DNA from: Rathayibacter tritici
GTDB taxonomy: Bacteria > Actinomycetota > Actinomycetes > Actinomycetales > Microbacteriaceae
Assembly (NCBI RefSeq): GCF_002932875.1
Contig: NZ_PSWS01000038.1
Span: 1-64,000 of the forward strand
Reading direction: 5' to 3'
Length of the DNA stretch: 64,000 bases
Shown here: positions 16,851-24,699 of the stretch, piece by piece
How the letters are laid out: each line of letters begins with the position of its first letter
How positions within the stretch are numbered: position 1 is the first letter of the stretch
The notes under the pieces: generated by a model
What the model was told of the DNA's origin: nothing
Seen by the model: the letters and a program-made list of their open reading frames with translations, nothing else
Databases searched by the model: none
Translations under genes and position numbers: made by a program

Positions 16851-18031
16851 CTACCGCGGATCCGCCCGGCGTGTCGCGACGGAAGAGGGTCCGACGCCGC
16901 CCGTCCACCCGGTTACGACGCCGGTGAGGCCGTGCAGCACCCCGGGGTTGAGGAAGAGGTGGCCCCGGAGCAGAGAGCGGTCCCGCTCGGGCACGCGAGC
17001 CTGATCGACCGCGTCGTCGAATCCGTCGAGGACGGCCTCGACGATCCTCTCGACGACAGCGCGACCCTCCCGGAGGTCGAGTCCGTAGATGGGCGCGGTC
17101 TGGAGGAGGGCGGCGACGTTTGCGCGCCTCTCGCCGAATCGGCCGTACGCGAGCGCCTGGCTCGCCGTCTCACCCGAGCGGTTGCCCGGGGCGAGGTCGT
17201 ACGCCGGGGTCAGGCTGAGGTGACGGCCGTCCCAGAACGCAGCGTGGTTCCTGGGGTGGTCATCGGAGTTGCTGATCGCCATGTTGAAGGCGATTCGCGC
17301 GAACAGCTCGGGACCCGGATCCACCCCCGCCGGTCCGTGCCGCCGCAGCACGTCCAGCACGTCGGGATAGGTGACGTAGCGTGCGGTCAATTCGCTCTCC
17401 CCGCTCAGGGTGAGCGCCGACACGACGTGGCGGCGTCGGCGGCCTCCGCGTTCACGACCTGGAAGGTCCGGTCGCTGCTCGAGCAGAACTTCGCGATGTG
17501 CTCCACCCCTGCGTCATCGACGAGGGTCGCCTTCGGCCTGGCGCCGCCGATGCTGGTGCCGCGCAGGAGCGCGGCGTCCAGCGCGGGCGAGAGGGCGAGT
17601 CCCGCCTCGAGCCGGTCGGCCGCCTCGTGCAGCTCGTCGAGGGAGGAACGGTCCTCCCGGGGGACGTAGTTCGTCGGAGACTCCTGGAAGTCGAGAGCTC
17701 CGAATCGTGAGGACCCCGACGCGATCAGGTACTGCAGCTCGGTCAGCCCGCGGTCTCCGGCTCCCCAGCGCTCGTCGATCACCGTGCGCCCCCAGCCGTC
17801 GGGGCTCCCGTCGCGCAGTGCGCCGGCGAGGACGAGTCCGTCGCGCGGCTCGATCGTGCCGTCGCGGAGCGGGAGCTCGGGTGTGTAGAGACTGATCGCG
17901 TCAGGGCGCGCGCGGTAGGAGGAGGCGTAGACGAAGGGGAAGCGGTCGCCGCGCTGCTCGAGCGCCCCGGCGACGACCGGCGTCTGGGCTCCGGGGAGCC
18001 AGGTCCAGACGTAGACGCGATCAGAAGTCAT
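16851..18031 (-). pseudogene. hipA: Broken hipA toxin kinase gene
   Basis: HipA-family Ser/Thr kinase toxin in two frames. The first part (18031 to about 17430) runs from VYVWTWLPG through IAKFSSSSD-like HIAKFCSSSD to VVNAEAADAA, then reads out of frame. The second part (about 17423 to 16851) resumes at HVVSALTLSG and retains the catalytic loop NSDDHPRNH and the metal-site YDLAPG. About 40 residues normally present between them, including the LLVERFDR motif, are absent, so this is an internal deletion plus frameshift rather than a single base change. The gene overlaps the intact hipB by 11 bp. Confidence 0.85.
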
Positions 18032-18362
18032 CGTCGAGATCGTCGCTTGTGCGGTGGCGGACACGCGAGGGGAGGAGCGCGAGCTTCTCCTCACCGCTCC
18101 TGCGGCGGCGGGCCAGCTCGAGCGGGTCGTCGATCCCGAAGATCGGAACGCCGACCAGCTCGGCGACGCTGAAAACCGTGGCGACGGCCGTGCCGGGGGC
18201 GCCGACCTCGATGGCGGCGACAGTGGGTGTCGAGACACCGGCACGCACGGCCAGTTCGTCCCGTGTCCATCGGCGGCCGAGTCGCGCTTCGCGGACGAGC
18301 TGGCCCAGGAGGAGCAGTGCGTCCGCGACGGCAGGGCGGGGCGGAGCGGAGCGCTGCGCCAT
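18021..18362 (-). CDS. hipB: HipB-like helix-turn-helix antitoxin
   Basis: A 113-residue Xre-family DNA-binding protein. The helix-turn-helix is about residues 30-65 (RDELAVRAGVSTPTVAAIE), with a basic C-terminal tail. It pairs with the hipA remnant and would normally bind its own operator and neutralise HipA. With HipA broken it can serve only as a repressor. The ATG at 18362 follows an AT-rich stretch (18363-18410), unusual for this genome, which holds a partial dyad. Confidence 0.8.
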   Translation of the reverse strand: MAQRSAPPRPAVADALLLLGQLVREARLGRRWTRDELAVRAGVSTPTVAAIEVGAPGTAVATVFSVAELVGVPIFGIDDPLELARRRRSGEEKLALLPSRVRHRTSDDLDDDF

Positions 18363-18377
18363 CAGGGCCTCGTATTC

Positions 18378-18402
18378 TTTAGGTGAAGGCGGCTGAGTTA
18401 AA
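18378..18402 (-). promoter_or_regulatory. Possible hipBA operator
   Basis: A 25-bp imperfect dyad with outer TTTA...TAAA arms (six of nine positions match in each half) lies 16 bp before hipB in an AT-rich patch, which is the usual place for autoregulation. The site is inferred. Confidence 0.3.
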
Positions 18403-18404
18403 CA

Positions 18405-18713
18405 TTATCTTATGTGTCCGTTCTTCTCCACGGAGGTGACGCGCGGCCCCAGCGGCAGGACGACCTGCTCGCGCAGGTGCTCGTAGACGACGGAGGTGCG
18501 GACGTCGGCGACCTCGCGGCGCTGGGTCAGCTCGTCGATGACGAAGGCGTAGAGGTCCCGGTTGTCGCGGACGGCGACGTGGACGATGAAGTCCTCGGAG
18601 CCGAAGGTGACGAAGACACCGACGGTCTCGTCGAGGCCGGCGACCCCGTCGCGGAATGCCTCGATGATCTCGCGTCCTTCGTGGACGAGACCCGGGGCGA
18701 AGGGGCTGCGAAG
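18405..18713 (-). pseudogene. C-terminal remnant of an AsnC/Lrp-family regulator
   Basis: The minus-strand frame ending in TAA at 18405 reads as the ligand-binding half of an AsnC/Lrp regulator: AGLDETVGVFVTFGSEDFIV, then HVAVRDNRDLYAFVIDEL and a TSVVYEHLREQVVLPL end. The DNA-binding helix-turn-helix that should precede it is missing; the frame continues upstream into sequence without family similarity. It is therefore a 5'-truncated gene. It lies between hipB and tRNA-Gly, in a patch that has clearly undergone deletion. Confidence 0.7.
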
Positions 18714-18901
18714 AAGCAGCTCGGCCCGGTCTACGGCGCAATGGCGTGTCGCCGCTACGTCGAGCGAGCGAAAAGGAGTCTCGACGTCTCCGCCGGACTT
18801 CAGGTGTCCGCAGGGTGAGCAGCGAAGAGAGAGCGAGCTGTAGGAAGCTCTTCCCGCAGACGAGATCGTGCTCGAGTGGCACTCTGGCCGCTGAGCAGGT
18901 G

Positions 18902-18975
18902 TGGAGCGAGTGACGGGAATCGAACCCGCGCCATCTGCTTGGGAAGCAGAAGTTCTACCATTGAACTACACTCGC
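18902..18975 (-). tRNA. tRNA-Gly (anticodon CCC)
   Basis: A 74-nt cloverleaf including an encoded CCA. The acceptor stem is GCGAGTG with CACTCGC. The anticodon stem TCTGC/GCAGA closes the loop TTCCCAA, so the anticodon is CCC, which reads GGG. The T-arm is GGGTTCGATTCCC. No second copy of its 3' end was seen nearby. Confidence 0.95.
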
Positions 18976-19050
18976 GCGGCGCCGCTCGGGCGCACCAGGA
19001 CATCGTAGCAAGGGTCGCGCCTGCCCCAGGTCCGAGGTCGCCTCACGCCC

Positions 19051-19056
19051 TAGGAT
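19051..19056 (+). promoter_or_regulatory. Leaderless -10 element of dcd
   Basis: TAGGAT lies 6 nt before the GTG at 19063, with no Shine-Dalgarno sequence. Confidence 0.6.
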
Positions 19057-19062
19057 CGCAGC

Positions 19063-19647
19063 GTGCTCCTCTCCGACCGCGACATTTCGTTCGAACTCGC
19101 CTCCGGACGCGTGGGGCTCACCCCGCACGATCCGTCGATGCTGCAGCCGTCGTCCGTCGATGTGCGCCTGGACCGCTTCTTCCGGCTGTTCGACAATCAC
19201 CGCTACCCCTATATCGATCCGGCCGAGGATCAACCTGAGCTGACCCACCTGGTCGAGACGCCGCAGGGCGAGCCGTTCATCCTGCACCCGGGCGAGTTCG
19301 TGCTCGGGTCGACCTACGAGGAGGTGTCGCTGCCGGACGACATCGCGGCGCGCTTGGAGGGCAAGAGCTCGCTGGGCCGGCTCGGCCTGCTGACGCACTC
19401 GACTGCCGGGTTCATCGACCCGGGATTCATCGGCCACATCACTCTCGAGCTGAGCAACGTGGCGACTCTGCCCATCACCCTCTGGCCGGGGATGAAGATC
19501 GGCCAGATGTGCTTCTTCCGCCTCAGCTCGCCCGCCGAGAAGCCCTACGGCTCGGCCGAGTACAGCTCGCGCTATCAGGGCCAGCGCGGCCCGACCGCCT
19601 CGCGCTCGTCCCTGAACTTCCACCGCACCGACGTCTACTCGGCCTAA
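19063..19647 (+). CDS. dcd: dCTP deaminase (dUMP-forming type)
   Basis: A 194-residue trimeric enzyme of the dUTPase/dCTP deaminase superfamily. Diagnostic motifs are [12 protein letters not shown] (residues about 27-38), then [13 protein letters not shown] near 100-112, and [20 protein letters not shown] near 115-135 with the catalytic Glu. The mycobacterial relative is bifunctional and converts dCTP to dUMP directly; the same TAGFIDPGF loop suggests this here. It supplies dUMP for thymidylate synthesis. Confidence 0.93.
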   Translation: MLLSDRDISFELASGRVGLTPHDPSMLQPSSVDVRLDRFFRLFDNHRYPYIDPAEDQPELTHLVETPQGEPFILHPGEFVLGSTYEEVSLPDDIAARLEGKSSLGRLGLLTHSTAGFIDPGFIGHITLELSNVATLPITLWPGMKIGQMCFFRLSSPAEKPYGSAEYSSRYQGQRGPTASRSSLNFHRTDVYSA

Positions 19648-19653
19648 CGCCCG

Positions 19654-19716
19654 CCGCGAGATGCCACTTGAGTGCGCGACACGCCGACGAACGCCTACCT
19701 TTGTGGCATCTCGCGG
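19654..19716. repeat. Palindromic element, family 1 (copy A)
   Basis: A perfect 14-bp inverted repeat, CCGCGAGATGCCAC (19654-19667) with its complement at 19703-19716, around a 35-nt loop. A related element lies at 41226-41284. It sits between the convergent dcd and idi genes. Confidence 0.85.
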
Positions 19717-19733
19717 AGGGGAGAGGGCGGGGG

Positions 19734-20321
19734 TCAGCCGAGCAGGCGGGGGAGCTGCAGGACGAGCCAGGGTGAGAAGGCCCACGGAGTCGCGCGCACG
19801 GCGGCCACCGTCGCCTCCGGGTCGACCCACTCGTAGTCCATGACCTCGTCTCGGCGCGGATCGAGCGCCTCCCGGCTCTCGAGGGTCGCCGTGTACACCG
19901 GGCAGATCTCGTTCTCGACGATTCCGGAGGCGTCGACCGCGCGGTAGCGGAAGTCCGGCAGAGCGACCTCCGGCGTCGCCAGCCGGGCACCGAGCTCGCG
20001 CTCGGCACGGCGCACGACGGCGTCCTCGATCCGCTCGTTCGGGGCGGGATGGCCGCAGAAGGAGTTCGTCCAGACGCCGGGCCAGGTGCGCTTCTGCAGA
20101 GCTCGGCGAGTGACCAGGAGGGCGCCGTCCGGGGCGAAGACATGGCAGGAGAACGCGAGGTGCAGGGGAGTCGCGGTGCTGTGCACGGTCGCTTTGTCGG
20201 CGACGCCGACGGCGTTCCCGGCCTCGTCGAGGAGGACCACCTGCTCGATGTGGTCCACCTGCTCGATGCGGTCCACTTGCTCGATCTGGTCCGTCTGCAC
20301 GGCGGTGCCTGGCGAAGTCAT
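19734..20321 (-). CDS. idi: Isopentenyl-diphosphate delta-isomerase (type 1)
   Basis: A 195-residue NUDIX-fold isomerase that interconverts isopentenyl and dimethylallyl diphosphate. The catalytic Cys lies in TNSFCGHP (about residue 88) and the Glu cluster in YTATLESRE and the NUDIX-like AERELGARL. It is divergent from crtE and supplies the primer for carotenoid synthesis. The N-terminus is unusual: three six-residue repeats (DQIEQV, DRIEQV, DHIEQV) encoded by an 18-bp tandem repeat precede the normal start of the fold. Confidence 0.92.
   Translation of the reverse strand: MTSPGTAVQTDQIEQVDRIEQVDHIEQVVLLDEAGNAVGVADKATVHSTATPLHLAFSCHVFAPDGALLVTRRALQKRTWPGVWTNSFCGHPAPNERIEDAVVRRAERELGARLATPEVALPDFRYRAVDASGIVENEICPVYTATLESREALDPRRDEVMDYEWVDPEATVAAVRATPWAFSPWLVLQLPRLLG
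20235..20288. repeat. 18-bp tandem repeat inside idi
   Basis: Three consecutive 18-bp units (20235-20252, 20253-20270, 20271-20288), each differing from the others at a few bases. They encode the hexapeptide repeat DxIEQV near the Idi N-terminus. Confidence 0.85.
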
Positions 20322-20383
20322 AGCTGCAAGTCAAGCACGCCGCAACACTCCAATCGGCTCATCCTTCACGATCACTGCTTTGT

Positions 20384-20389
20384 TAGCCT
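20384..20389 (+). promoter_or_regulatory. Leaderless -10 element of crtE
   Basis: TAGCCT lies 6 nt before the GTG at 20396, with no Shine-Dalgarno sequence. This is the probable main promoter of the carotenoid operon. Confidence 0.6.
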
Positions 20390-20395
20390 TCCGAC

Positions 20396-21466
20396 GTGGA
20401 TACGCGCGACCCCGTGGTTCTGTCCCGGTTGAGGCAGGAGCACGTCGATGCCGTCCTGGACAGATTCTTCTCGCTGGCGAGGTCCCGGGCAGTGCGGCTG
20501 GGACCTCGCTATCTCACTCTCTGGCAGACGCTGGAGGCCAATACCCGCGGCGGCAAGCGATTCCGCCCACTGATGGTCATCTCGGCCTACGAGGCCCACG
20601 GCGGTCAGGATCCGGAGGCCGCCGCGCACCTCGGCGCCGCCTTCGAGCTCCTGCACACCGCACTGATCGTGCACGACGATGTGATCGACCACGACTTCGT
20701 GCGCCGCGGCGGCCCGAACGTCTCGGGCAGCTATCGCGACGAGGCCACCACCGCGGGCCTGTCCATCCCGATCGCCGAGCACCGCGGCACCTCGGTCGCC
20801 GTGATCGCGGGCGACCTCGCCCTCACCGGCGCTCACCGCCTCGTCGAGGGCGTCGGTGCCTCGGATGAAGTGCGTGCCCGCCTGCTCACTCTGCTCGACG
20901 AGGCCGTCTTCGCTTCCGCCGCCGGCGAGCTCGCCGATGTCGACTTCTCGCTGATGCCCGGCCTGCCCTCGGTCGAGGAGGTGCTCGACATGGAGCGCCT
21001 GAAGACGGCGGTGTACTCGTTCGAGGCGCCGCTGCAAGCCGGAGCGATCCTCGCCGGCGCCTCAGACGCGGCGGTGGACGCGCTGGGCGAGTTCGGGCGC
21101 TGGATCGGTATCGCCTACCAGATCGTCGACGACCTGCTCGGTGTCTTCGGCGTGGAGGGGCAGACCGGCAAGACCACCCTGGGCGACCTGCGCGAGGGCA
21201 AACGCACCGTTCTCATCGCGCACGCGGCCGGCACCGACTGCTGGCCCGACATCGAGGCCCTGATCGGCGACGAGTACCTCGCTCCCGAGACTGCCGAGCG
21301 GGTGCGCGGCATTCTCGAGGACTGCGGTGCCCGCAGCTATGCCGAGGGTCTCGCGAACCAGTTCGTCGACCGTGCCTGGGCGGCGCTGGAAACCCCGGCG
21401 GTCCCGGAGGCGTTCCGCAATGAGGTCCGCCCGCTCGTGGCCAGCGTGGTCGGGCGCACCCGATGA
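20396..21466 (+). CDS. crtE: Geranylgeranyl diphosphate synthase
   Basis: A 356-residue all-helical trans-prenyltransferase. The first Asp-rich motif is HDDVIDHD near residue 98 and the second is DDLLG near 244, with GGKRFRP (about 50-57) for diphosphate binding. It condenses IPP with allylic diphosphates to the C20 precursor of phytoene. It is the first gene of the carotenoid operon and is followed 70 bp later by the fused crtB-crtI gene, which has its own -10 hexamer. No CrtR-type regulator gene is next to it. Confidence 0.92.
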   Translation: MDTRDPVVLSRLRQEHVDAVLDRFFSLARSRAVRLGPRYLTLWQTLEANTRGGKRFRPLMVISAYEAHGGQDPEAAAHLGAAFELLHTALIVHDDVIDHDFVRRGGPNVSGSYRDEATTAGLSIPIAEHRGTSVAVIAGDLALTGAHRLVEGVGASDEVRARLLTLLDEAVFASAAGELADVDFSLMPGLPSVEEVLDMERLKTAVYSFEAPLQAGAILAGASDAAVDALGEFGRWIGIAYQIVDDLLGVFGVEGQTGKTTLGDLREGKRTVLIAHAAGTDCWPDIEALIGDEYLAPETAERVRGILEDCGARSYAEGLANQFVDRAWAALETPAVPEAFRNEVRPLVASVVGRTR

Positions 21467-21524
21467 GCGCGTCCCGCCACGCGCGGATGCGCAGCGCGAT
21501 GCCGTTCCTGCGCCTGTGTCCCCG

Positions 21525-21530
21525 TACGGT
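21525..21530 (+). promoter_or_regulatory. Leaderless -10 element of crtBI
   Basis: TACGGT lies 6 nt before the ATG at 21537, with no Shine-Dalgarno sequence. Confidence 0.55.
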
Positions 21531-21536
21531 GGCACG

Positions 21537-24062
21537 ATGAGCCGCCAGAGCGAACTGTACGATCGCGTCGCGCACGAGTCGTCCGCGCAGGTGATCCGTC
21601 GCTACTCCACCTCCTTCGGTCTGGCCACGCGCCTGCTCGCACCCGGCGTGCGCAAGCGCGTGGAGGATGTCTACGCCCTCGTCCGCGTCGCCGACGAGAT
21701 CGTGGATGGTGTCGCCGAGGAGGCGCAACTCGACCGCGCGGCCGTGGAGGAGTCGCTGGACGCCTTCGAGGCCGAAACCGAGCGCGCGCTCGCCTCCGGC
21801 TACAGCTCCAATCTGGTGATTCACGCCTTCGCCCGGACAGCGCGGGCCACCGGGTTCGGCACCGAGCTGACCCGCCCGTTCTTCGCGTCGATGCGGGCCG
21901 ACCTGCGCGAGACCGCGCACACTCCCGAGTCGTTCGAGGCCTACGTCTACGGCTCCGCCGAGGTCGTCGGGCTGATGTGCCTGCACGTGTTCCTCGCGGC
22001 TCCGGACGCCGGGCTCGTCTCGGCGGTCGCGCGCGAGCGCCTCGTCGCCGGTGCCCGCCGCCTGGGTGCCGCGTTCCAGAAGGTCAACTTCCTCCGCGAC
22101 CTCGACGCCGATGTCGACGGCCTCGGCCGCAGCTACTTCCCCGGAGTCGATCCGCACGCCTTCTCGGAGCGCGACAAGGCCGCCCTGCTCGCCGACCTCG
22201 ACGCCGACCTCGCCGAGGCAGCCGCCATCGTCCCGGAACTCCCGCGCTCGAGCCGGCGCGCGGTGCGGCTGGCCCACTCCCTCTTCGCCGCGCTGGCCGA
22301 CCGGATCCGCGCGACGCCCGCCGAGGAACTGCTCCGCGCCCGCGTCAGTGTGCCCACGGCCACCAAGGCGGCGCTCGCCGCGAAGGCCGCCGTCTCGACG
22401 CTCGGCCCGCGGCTGGGTCCCGGTCCGGTCCGCGCGACCCGTTCGAAGACCGGACCGCACCGAGCGGTCGTCATCGGCGGCGGAATCGGCGGCCTCGCCT
22501 CCGCCGCGCTGCTCGCCCGCGACGGCTACGACGTGACCCTGCTGGAGGCGCGCGAGGTCGTCGGTGGCCGCGCCGGCTCGTGGGAGCACGAGGGCTTCCG
22601 CTTCGACACCGGCCCTTCCTGGTACCTGATGCCCGAGGTGTTCGACCACTTCTTCCGCCTGATGGGCACCAGCGCCGCCGAGCGGCTCGACCTGGTCACC
22701 CTCGACCCCGGCTACCGCGTCTACAGTGAGGGCGTCAAGGAGCCGATCGACGTGCTCGCGGACCTGGAGTCGAACCTCGCGCTCTTCGAGAGCATCGAGC
22801 CCGGGGCGGGCGAGCGGATGCGCGTGTACCTCGACTCCGCGCGCGACACCTACGAGATGGCGAAGCGCCGCTTCCTCTATACGAGCTTCTCCTCCTTCCT
22901 CCCGCTGCTGCGCCGCGACGTGCTCAGCCGCACCGGGACGCTCGGCCGCCTGCTGCTCACCCCGCTCGACACGTTCGCGGCGAAGGCGGTCACCGACAAC
23001 CGGCTGCGTCAGATCCTCGGCTACCCGGCCGTGTTCCTGGGGTCCTCGCCGTTCAACGCGCCGAGCATGTACCACCTGATGAGCCACCTCGACCTCGCCG
23101 ACGGCGTGCTCTACCCGATGGGCGGATTCACGACGCTGATCGAGGCGGTCGCCGACGTCGCCGAGGAGGCGGGCGTACGCATCCGCACCTCCTCGCCCGC
23201 GACGCGCATCCTCACCGCCCGCTCCCCGCGCGGCGGGCGCCGCGGGGCCGAGGTCGTCGGAGTCGAGTTCACGGGCCCCGAGGGCACGGAGCGGATTCCC
23301 GCGGACCTGGTCGTCAACGCATCCGACCTCTTCACCACTGAGCAGTCGCTCCTCCCCGAGGAGCTGCGGACCTACCCGCCGGCCTACTGGGAGACGCGCG
23401 AGCCCGGCCCGAGCGCCGTCCTCGTGCTGCTCGGCGTGCGCGGCAAGCTCCCCGAGCTCGAGCACCACACCCTGCTCTTCACGCGGGACTGGCGCGACAA
23501 CTTCGACAAGATCTTCGGCGAGCACCCGACCGTTCCCGATCCGGCCTCGATCTACGTCTGCCGCCCGAGCGCGACCGATGCGAGCGTGGCGCCGGAGGGG
23601 CACGAGAACCTGTTCGTGCTCGTCCCGATCCCCGCCGACCCCTCGATCGGGCACGGCGGGGTGGACGGAGCGGGCGACGCGCGCGTCGAGGCGATCGCCG
23701 ACTCCGTGATCAAGCAGATCGCGACCTGGACCGGCGCGACCGACCTCGCCGAGCGGATCGTCGTGCGCCGCACCATCGGCCCGGCCGACTTCGAGAGCGA
23801 TCTCGGCGCCTGGCGCGGCTCGATGCTCGGCCCCGCGCACGTGCTCTCGCAGAGCGCGTTCTTCCGCGCCGGGAACGTCAGCAAGCACGTCGACGGCCTG
23901 CTCTTCGCGGGCAGCTCCACCATCCCCGGGATCGGCCTGCCGATGTGTATCATCAGCGCCGAGGTCATGCTCAAGCGCGTCCGCGGCGACGTCACGACCG
24001 AGCCGCTGCCCGTGCGCGAGGCGCCCTCGGCGCCGGTCGCGCCCGTTCCCGCGGGGGAGTAG
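21537..24062 (+). CDS. crtBI: Phytoene synthase-phytoene desaturase fusion (CrtB-CrtI)
   Basis: One 841-residue open reading frame. Residues about 1-295 are phytoene synthase, with Asp motifs RVADEIVDG (about 48) and NFLRDLDADVDG (about 185). A short linker (ATRSKTGPHR) leads to the phytoene desaturase from about residue 310: FAD loop VVIGGGIGGLASAALLA, PMGGFTTLIEAV in the middle, and the C-terminal GSSTIPGIGLPMCIISAEV. There is no stop and no ATG or GTG at the junction; the nearest in-frame GTG is about 35 codons upstream, inside the CrtB part. In related bacteria the two enzymes come from separate genes. It should convert GGPP to lycopene via phytoene. Confidence 0.92.
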   Translation: MSRQSELYDRVAHESSAQVIRRYSTSFGLATRLLAPGVRKRVEDVYALVRVADEIVDGVAEEAQLDRAAVEESLDAFEAETERALASGYSSNLVIHAFARTARATGFGTELTRPFFASMRADLRETAHTPESFEAYVYGSAEVVGLMCLHVFLAAPDAGLVSAVARERLVAGARRLGAAFQKVNFLRDLDADVDGLGRSYFPGVDPHAFSERDKAALLADLDADLAEAAAIVPELPRSSRRAVRLAHSLFAALADRIRATPAEELLRARVSVPTATKAALAAKAAVSTLGPRLGPGPVRATRSKTGPHRAVVIGGGIGGLASAALLARDGYDVTLLEAREVVGGRAGSWEHEGFRFDTGPSWYLMPEVFDHFFRLMGTSAAERLDLVTLDPGYRVYSEGVKEPIDVLADLESNLALFESIEPGAGERMRVYLDSARDTYEMAKRRFLYTSFSSFLPLLRRDVLSRTGTLGRLLLTPLDTFAAKAVTDNRLRQILGYPAVFLGSSPFNAPSMYHLMSHLDLADGVLYPMGGFTTLIEAVADVAEEAGVRIRTSSPATRILTARSPRGGRRGAEVVGVEFTGPEGTERIPADLVVNASDLFTTEQSLLPEELRTYPPAYWETREPGPSAVLVLLGVRGKLPELEHHTLLFTRDWRDNFDKIFGEHPTVPDPASIYVCRPSATDASVAPEGHENLFVLVPIPADPSIGHGGVDGAGDARVEAIADSVIKQIATWTGATDLAERIVVRRTIGPADFESDLGAWRGSMLGPAHVLSQSAFFRAGNVSKHVDGLLFAGSSTIPGIGLPMCIISAEVMLKRVRGDVTTEPLPVREAPSAPVAPVPAGE

Positions 24063-24064
24063 GC

Positions 24065-24394
24065 GTGGGGATCCTCTACCTGCTCGCGCTCCTCGTCTCG
24101 ATCACCGGGATGGTCGTGCTCGACCGGCGGTTCCGGCTGTTCTTCTGGGCGGATGCGCGCCGCGCGGCGATCGTGCTGCCGGTAGGAGTCGCGTTCTTCC
24201 TGGTGTGGGACCTCGTGGGGATCGGCCTGGGCATCTTCTTCCGCGGCGAGACGTCCTCCATGACCGGGCTCCAGCTCGCACCGGAGCTGCCGGTCGAGGA
24301 GGTCCTCTTCCTCACGCTGCTCTGCTACCTGACGATGGATGTGCACGGCTTCCTGTCCCGGTACGCCGCTCGGCGGGCGGGGGCTCGGGCGTGA
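24065..24394 (+). CDS. crtYe: C50 carotenoid epsilon-cyclase subunit (CrtYe-like)
   Basis: A 109-residue protein with three transmembrane helices and a lycopene cyclase domain. The catalytic acidic motif is PELPVEEVLF near residue 78, and the N-terminal ILYLLALLVSITGMVVLDRR matches the heterodimeric CrtYc/CrtYe family. It works with the next gene product to form the rings of the C50 carotenoid. The GTG start is 2 bp after the crtBI stop with GGGGGA upstream. Ring type (epsilon, beta or gamma) cannot be read from sequence alone. Confidence 0.88.
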   Translation: MGILYLLALLVSITGMVVLDRRFRLFFWADARRAAIVLPVGVAFFLVWDLVGIGLGIFFRGETSSMTGLQLAPELPVEEVLFLTLLCYLTMDVHGFLSRYAARRAGARA

Positions 24395-24699
24395 CCTACC
24401 TCCTCCTCAACGCCGTGTTCCTCGCGGTGGTGCTGGTGCTGCTGCTGGCCGCGCTGCGCCGGCGGATCCTCCGTCCGGCCGCCGTGCTCGGCACGCTCGC
24501 CGTGCTGCTGGTGATGACCGCCGTCTTCGACAACATCATGATCGGAGTGGGCCTGCTGGTCGCCTACGACGACGACCTCATCTCGGGCATCCGGATCGGT
24601 GTCGCTCCGATCGAGGACTTCGCCTACGCGATCGCCGCCGCCCTCGCGCTCCCGGCGCTCTGGGTCCTCCTGCCCGCGCGACGTCGGAGCGAGCCGTGA
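24391..24699 (+). CDS. crtYf: C50 carotenoid cyclase subunit (CrtYf-like)
   Basis: A 102-residue membrane protein, second half of the heterodimeric lycopene cyclase. It has three helices, a conserved FDNIMIGVGLLVAYD segment and the acidic motif VAPIEDFAYA near residue 75. The GTG start overlaps the stop of the previous gene by 4 bp, and its own stop overlaps the next start in the same way, so the three genes are translationally coupled. Confidence 0.88.
   Translation: MTYLLLNAVFLAVVLVLLLAALRRRILRPAAVLGTLAVLLVMTAVFDNIMIGVGLLVAYDDDLISGIRIGVAPIEDFAYAIAAALALPALWVLLPARRRSEP

Noticed and set aside
18379..18882. Minus-strand open frame of 167 residues in another register
   Set aside because: It is Arg-rich and meaningless; the neighbouring frame gives recognisable AsnC/Lrp sequence.
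18902..18926. Attachment site at the 3' end of tRNA-Gly
   Set aside because: No second copy of the tRNA 3' end was seen in the flanking region, and no integrase gene is present.
21213..23888. Long open frame opposite the crt genes
   Set aside because: High-GC shadow of crtE and crtBI; it has no family motifs and low-complexity Arg/Glu composition.
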